Source: Betaproteobacteria bacterium
Lineage (GTDB): Bacteria > Pseudomonadota > Gammaproteobacteria > Burkholderiales > Burkholderiaceae
Direction of reading: 5' to 3'
DNA length: 16,468 nt
NCBI GenBank assembly: GCA_018969885.1
Contig: JAGWXN010000041.1
Location: 1 to 16,468 of the forward strand
Part shown: in pieces, positions 13,197-16,468 of the stretch
How the letters are laid out: every line of letters starts with the position of its first letter
Numbering within the stretch: the first letter of the stretch is position 1
Notes under the pieces: model-generated
What the model was told of the DNA's origin: nothing
What the model saw: only the letters and a program-made list of their open reading frames with translations
Databases searched by the model: none
Translations under genes and position numbers: made by a program

Positions 13197-14597
13197 CTAC
13201 GCGTCAGGCCGGGCCAGCATACGAGCCAGACTCGCCACATCCGGACACTGCTCGAGCGAATCCACCTGACCGATCAGTGCCTCACCCGCGGCAACCGACA
13301 TGCCGCCGATCGCCCAGCATTTCTTGAACTTGGCGAGATGCCGCTCGCGGCTGAGCGGATGATCGGGATGACCGATCGGCGTCTCGATCCGGCGCTCCCA
13401 ACGCCGGCCATCGCGCAGCCCGATCACGAAGTGTTGGGGCCAGAGCGCATTGACATCAGGGTTGTCATCGAGACTGACCGATATCCGGGCCGCCAGTGCA
13501 TGCACCGCCGGATCACGCAGCCGGCCCGCCGCAAACGCCTCGGGCCCGCAAGTGCCATCGATCAGCGTGATGGCACTGACATAAGGGATGCACAGACGCG
13601 CGTAGTTGGGCGCCGGATCGGCGATATCCGGGCGTCCCACCAGCCGGTGGGTAAGCGGCGGCACGCTCGCCGACATCGACTGCACATCGTCGGGCCCGAA
13701 GCCGAGCTCAGCACGCGCCTGCTGAATCGCATCGACCGCTGCGTGGGTCAGCCGCCCGCTCGGAAACGGCTTGTGCGAGAGCCGCGTGATTTGCCACTCA
13801 CGCCCCAGACGGGGCCACCAGCCCGCGATGTCATGCTCGGTTTCGAATAGCTTGTAGTAACCATACATGCCGGTGAGCACCTGCTGCGGCCCGGTGAGCC
13901 CCGCCATGGCCAGATCAATAGACGAGAGCCCGGCGCGGCCATTGAACCCCACCTGAAGGCCCAGCAGGAGCGACCCCTCGACATGCGCCTGCATCGTCCC
14001 CGAAGTTTGTCCGTATTGAATTCCGAAGGCGTGCATCATGGTATCGGCGCTCAGGCCTTCCATCGAGCCGAGCCCCGCCACCACACCAAAACCACCGCAG
14101 GTGGCCGGCCGGAAAAATTTCATTACTGATTTCGACGCCGCACCGATCATGGCGGCGATCTCCACACCCAATGACAGTGCAAGGAGCAGATCGGTTCCGC
14201 TCACCGGGCGGCCCGCCGCCGAACGCCGCTCGGCATGCGCGAGCAGCGCCGGAATCAGGGTGGCCATGGGGTGCACGACCGCGGGCTCGTGCACACAGTC
14301 CCATTCCAGCGCATGAATCTGATAACCGTTGGCAAGCGCGGCCTGCGGCGCGGGCAGACGTCGATCGGTTCCCCAGACGGTGGCCTGCGCGCCCTCGCCC
14401 CATCCACCCGCTGCACCCACCAGCGCGTCGACTTTCGGACCAGTTCCCCCTGCAATGCCGCATCCCAGGGTGTCAAGCAGAAACGTCTTGGCGCATTCCA
14501 CCGCACGTGGGCTAAGGTCGGTAAAGCGCGCCCGGGCCACCAACTCGGCAAGATCACGAGTGGGATTGAAATCGGGCGACGAAAATCGGTCGCTCAT
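13197..14597 (-). CDS. MmgE/PrpD family protein (2-methylcitrate dehydratase / cis-aconitate decarboxylase fold)
   Basis: A 466-residue cytoplasmic protein of typical family length. TFLLDTLGCGIAG (38-50) is the N-terminal helix signature. IHALEWDCVHEPAVVHPMATLIPALLA (94-120) holds D100 and H103, the region of the DDTH active-site motif, with Cys between. FFRPATCGGFGVVAG (161-175) and SHKPFPSGRLTHAAVDA (274-290), with K276 and H285, are the other conserved active-site parts. Relatives dehydrate 2-methylcitrate or decarboxylate cis-aconitate, but many members act on unknown acids. No prpB, prpC or prpR gene is present, so propionate catabolism is not supported. ATG 14597 follows AGGAG with 7 bases between. 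It diverges from the alpha/beta-hydrolase-fold gene. Confidence 0.87.
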   Translation of the reverse strand: MSDRFSSPDFNPTRDLAELVARARFTDLSPRAVECAKTFLLDTLGCGIAGGTGPKVDALVGAAGGWGEGAQATVWGTDRRLPAPQAALANGYQIHALEWDCVHEPAVVHPMATLIPALLAHAERRSAAGRPVSGTDLLLALSLGVEIAAMIGAASKSVMKFFRPATCGGFGVVAGLGSMEGLSADTMMHAFGIQYGQTSGTMQAHVEGSLLLGLQVGFNGRAGLSSIDLAMAGLTGPQQVLTGMYGYYKLFETEHDIAGWWPRLGREWQITRLSHKPFPSGRLTHAAVDAIQQARAELGFGPDDVQSMSASVPPLTHRLVGRPDIADPAPNYARLCIPYVSAITLIDGTCGPEAFAAGRLRDPAVHALAARISVSLDDNPDVNALWPQHFVIGLRDGRRWERRIETPIGHPDHPLSRERHLAKFKKCWAIGGMSVAAGEALIGQVDSLEQCPDVASLARMLARPDA

Positions 14598-14696
14598 GGG
14601 AGACTCCTGAAAAAGGGTTTGATGATGCCGCAGTGTCCGGTCGCGCTTCGTTCAACCTTCGATTAACCATTCCAATAGGCCGACTGCAAGCACGCC

Positions 14697-15545
14697 ATGA
14701 CAGACATCCCTGCGCCCGCCATGCCAACCGAGCCCCTCACCGTCGGACTGATCGCCTTGGCGCGAATCCGCATCGCTTATGCCGAGCGGCCCGGCACGCA
14801 GCCACCCATCGTCTTCATTCACCCCAACCGCACCTCCAACCGCGTGTGGGACTTCGTGGTGCGCGCAAGCCGCCTGCCCAACCGAATGCTGTTGCCGGCA
14901 CTGCGCGGCCACGGCGACACCGACTGGCCCCAGACAGGCTATCGGCTGGAAGATCACCGTGACGACCTGATCGCCTTCATTTCCGCAATGTGTGAGGGGC
15001 CTGCCGTTCTGGTGGGACAGGCCACCGGCGCGACGCTCGCGCTCATGATCGCCAGCCGCATCCCCGAGCAGATCCGCGCCGTCGTGGCTGCGCAGCCGGC
15101 TATCGGTATTGCCGGCGCGGTGAACTCGCTGGTGCGTGATCAGGTGCTCGCCCAGCAGCGGCTTGCCAGTCGCGCGGCCGCGCAAGCGGCGCTGCCTTTT
15201 GCCGAGCGCTGGCGCCCCGAGGTGGTGGAGCACACGCTTGATCACATGCTCGCCGCCGATCCGACCGGCGGATTCACCTGGCGCTATCACGGGCCAGGCG
15301 TCTGCGATACCGAGGCCGAGCTGATGCGTGACCTCGAGGGCGACATCACCTGGAGCGGACCCACGCTGGTGTTCGGTGGCGCGGCGTCCACGGTATTGCC
15401 GGTGGACATGGCCGCCCGCGTGGCGGCGCGACTGCCCGGGGCACAGCTCACCAGCCTGGCCGCGGCCAATCACCGGCTGAGCCAGGACAACCCTGAGGGA
15501 TTTGCCGGGCTCCTCGACGGATTTGTCGAGTCGCTCGATCGCTGA
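14697..15545 (+). CDS. Alpha/beta-hydrolase-fold protein lacking the nucleophile serine
   Basis: A 282-residue protein with a complete alpha/beta-hydrolase frame: PIVFIHPNRTSNRVWD (37-52) as the oxyanion strand, LRGHGDTDWP (69-78), a cap region (about 135-215) and ANHRLSQDNP (257-266) with the usual catalytic His, H259. The nucleophile elbow, normally G-x-S-x-G, reads VLVGQATGATLAL (104-116), so Ala109 replaces Ser. In the strand-6 turn GGAASTVLP (227-235), Thr232 sits where the catalytic Asp is common. It is therefore probably not a normal esterase; a binding or lyase-like role, or loss of function, is possible. ATG 14697 has no clear ribosome binding site; the next ATG (14721) has none either. 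It diverges from MmgE/PrpD by 99 bases and ends 17 bases from the convergent transporter gene. Confidence 0.82.
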   Translation: MTDIPAPAMPTEPLTVGLIALARIRIAYAERPGTQPPIVFIHPNRTSNRVWDFVVRASRLPNRMLLPALRGHGDTDWPQTGYRLEDHRDDLIAFISAMCEGPAVLVGQATGATLALMIASRIPEQIRAVVAAQPAIGIAGAVNSLVRDQVLAQQRLASRAAAQAALPFAERWRPEVVEHTLDHMLAADPTGGFTWRYHGPGVCDTEAELMRDLEGDITWSGPTLVFGGAASTVLPVDMAARVAARLPGAQLTSLAAANHRLSQDNPEGFAGLLDGFVESLDR

Positions 15546-15562
15546 AGCACCCCCCCAGCCCA

Positions 15563-16459
15563 TCATGTCGAGGCCGTCAGACCCGGCGCCAGGCCGAGCC
15601 GTCGGTAAATGAGGCGCATCACCGAGGGCAGCAGAAAGAGCTGCAGCTGGCCGAGCACGAGCAGCAGCTGAAGTGACGCATCAACCTGGCCGATCAGGAG
15701 CCCGAGCAGCAACGCCATATTGCGAAGCCCGTTAACCAATGCCACGCTCCCAGCAATTCGCGCACCCAACCGGTAAAACGCAAGCCACCCCAGCGCCTGA
15801 AGCGTAAGACTCAACCCCGCCGTCACCACAAAGGCTTCAACCACCACCGCCGGCTCGGCCATGATGAGCGAAGCCAGGCCATCCGTAACGCCGATCGCCA
15901 CCGTCACCATGAGGACCACGGCGCCGAGATCAAGCACTGGTGCATGACGCTCCACGCGCTCGAGTGGCACAAAGAAGCGGATCAGCACCGCACCGCCCAT
16001 CGCTGTTCCCACCACCGCGAGCAGTTCCAGCGCAAGGCGAGCAGGTTCCAGACCAGGCAGCCCGGCGAGCGAGGCATAGAACGGCAGCGTGAGGATGCCC
16101 ACCGCCGTGGCAGGCAGCACCGATAGCGACAACAGCTCATTGTCGGTCCCAAGGAACACGCAGTAAGGCCCCACCGAAATGATGGGTGGCGTGGCGGCAA
16201 TGAGCGCGCACGCGAGCGCCGCCGCCGGCGACAGCACGCCGATCCGGGTGAGTGCAATCACCATCGCCGGGATCACCAACGTGGTGAACAGAACGATGGC
16301 AACTGGAATCAGCGGCCGACGGATCCAGCCAAGCAGCAGTCGGCGATCCAGCCGCAGCGCGGTAAGAAACATGGCGCCCATGGAGGCAAAGATCACCAGT
16401 GGCGCCAGCAGCCGCGCCAGATCCTGGACCAGGAGACCCGTAAGCACGCTCACCGCCAT
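15563..16459 (-). CDS. Bile acid:sodium symporter (BASS) family transporter, N-terminus may be incomplete
   Basis: About 298 residues, nearly all hydrophobic, with some 8-10 membrane segments, the size of BASS-family Na+-coupled organic-acid transporters of the inner membrane. AATPPIISVGPYCVFLGTDN (88-107) followed by ELLSLSVLPAT matches the first crossover motif, and ALVNGLRNMALLLGLL (240-255) is the late conserved motif with N247. The substrate is unknown; bacterial relatives carry bile acids, pantoate or other organic anions. The frame stays open to the window edge at 16468 (upstream codons read ACG CTC TTC), so the ATG at 16459 is only the first one visible and the true start may lie outside. 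It converges with the alpha/beta-hydrolase-fold gene. Confidence 0.77.
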   Translation of the reverse strand: MAVSVLTGLLVQDLARLLAPLVIFASMGAMFLTALRLDRRLLLGWIRRPLIPVAIVLFTTLVIPAMVIALTRIGVLSPAAALACALIAATPPIISVGPYCVFLGTDNELLSLSVLPATAVGILTLPFYASLAGLPGLEPARLALELLAVVGTAMGGAVLIRFFVPLERVERHAPVLDLGAVVLMVTVAIGVTDGLASLIMAEPAVVVEAFVVTAGLSLTLQALGWLAFYRLGARIAGSVALVNGLRNMALLLGLLIGQVDASLQLLLVLGQLQLFLLPSVMRLIYRRLGLAPGLTAST

Positions 16460-16468
16460 GAAGAGCGT

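Noticed and set aside
12891..13850. Long open frame on the plus strand (319 codons)
   Set aside because: It is antisense to the ATPase and MmgE/PrpD genes, Arg-rich, and without motif.
13197..14597. Methylcitrate-cycle locus
   Set aside because: Only an MmgE/PrpD member is present; prpB, prpC, acnD and prpR are absent.
14662..14676. LysR-type ATT-N9-AAT site between MmgE/PrpD and the hydrolase-fold gene
   Set aside because: The motif is very short and degenerate, and no LysR gene is in the window; too weak to call.
14652..15566. Long open frame on the minus strand (304 codons)
   Set aside because: It mirrors the alpha/beta-hydrolase gene in a GC-rich region. Its Gly/His/Arg-rich protein shows no domain, while the plus-strand frame has a clear fold.
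1..16468. Mobile element, phage defence system or CRISPR
   Set aside because: No transposase, integrase, nuclease, toxin or spaced direct repeats were found; gene composition is uniform across the window.

Overview
The window looks like ordinary chromosome of a GC-rich beta-proteobacterium, most likely Burkholderiales. This is inferred from the high GC content, the tight gene packing, Gly-x-Ala-rich proteins and the gene mix: ThrH, an orphan NMT1/THI5-type binding protein, FAH- and VOC-family enzymes, MmgE/PrpD, a GldF-GldG fusion and a BASS transporter. I see no insertion sequence, phage gene, CRISPR array, rRNA or tRNA. No gap between genes exceeds about 215 bases.

Left part (1-5107). The 5' end of thrH (minus) runs off the window. 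Behind it on the same strand is a gentisate 1,2-dioxygenase-like cupin. A divergent CPA2-type cation/proton antiporter (plus) follows and overlaps the end of a minus-strand periplasmic binding protein by 13 bases. A second divergent promoter region then leads to a plus-strand pair, a nu/Ure2-like glutathione S-transferase and an NADPH-dependent FMN reductase.

Middle part (5114-9671). A minus-strand pair encodes a DUF2939 protein with a decapeptide-repeat insert and a single-module VOC enzyme. It diverges from a plus-strand FAH-family hydrolase that has a good sigma-70 promoter and a TTG start. A 696-residue membrane protein fused to a spermidine-synthase-like domain follows.

Right part (9756-16459). 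A minus-strand run encodes an MmgE/PrpD protein, an ABC ATPase and a fused ABC-2 permease/GldG protein; the last two overlap by 4 bases. Divergent from MmgE/PrpD is an alpha/beta-hydrolase-fold protein that lacks the nucleophile serine. A BASS-family transporter closes the window and may be cut by its edge.

Functional reading. The cupin dioxygenase, VOC enzyme, FAH hydrolase, GST and FMN reductase are typical of aromatic or xenobiotic catabolism, but they lie in separate transcription units and no complete pathway is present. I found no clearly new multi-gene system. The best leads are: (1) two mutually exclusive hairpins in the thrH leader, one hiding the ribosome binding site; (2) a palindrome filling the -35/-10 spacer of the likely cupin promoter; (3) active-site residues in the cupin that point to salicylate or hydroxynaphthoate rather than only gentisate; (4) the alpha/beta hydrolase without its catalytic serine; and (5) a GldFG-type exporter without its usual DUF4340 partner.
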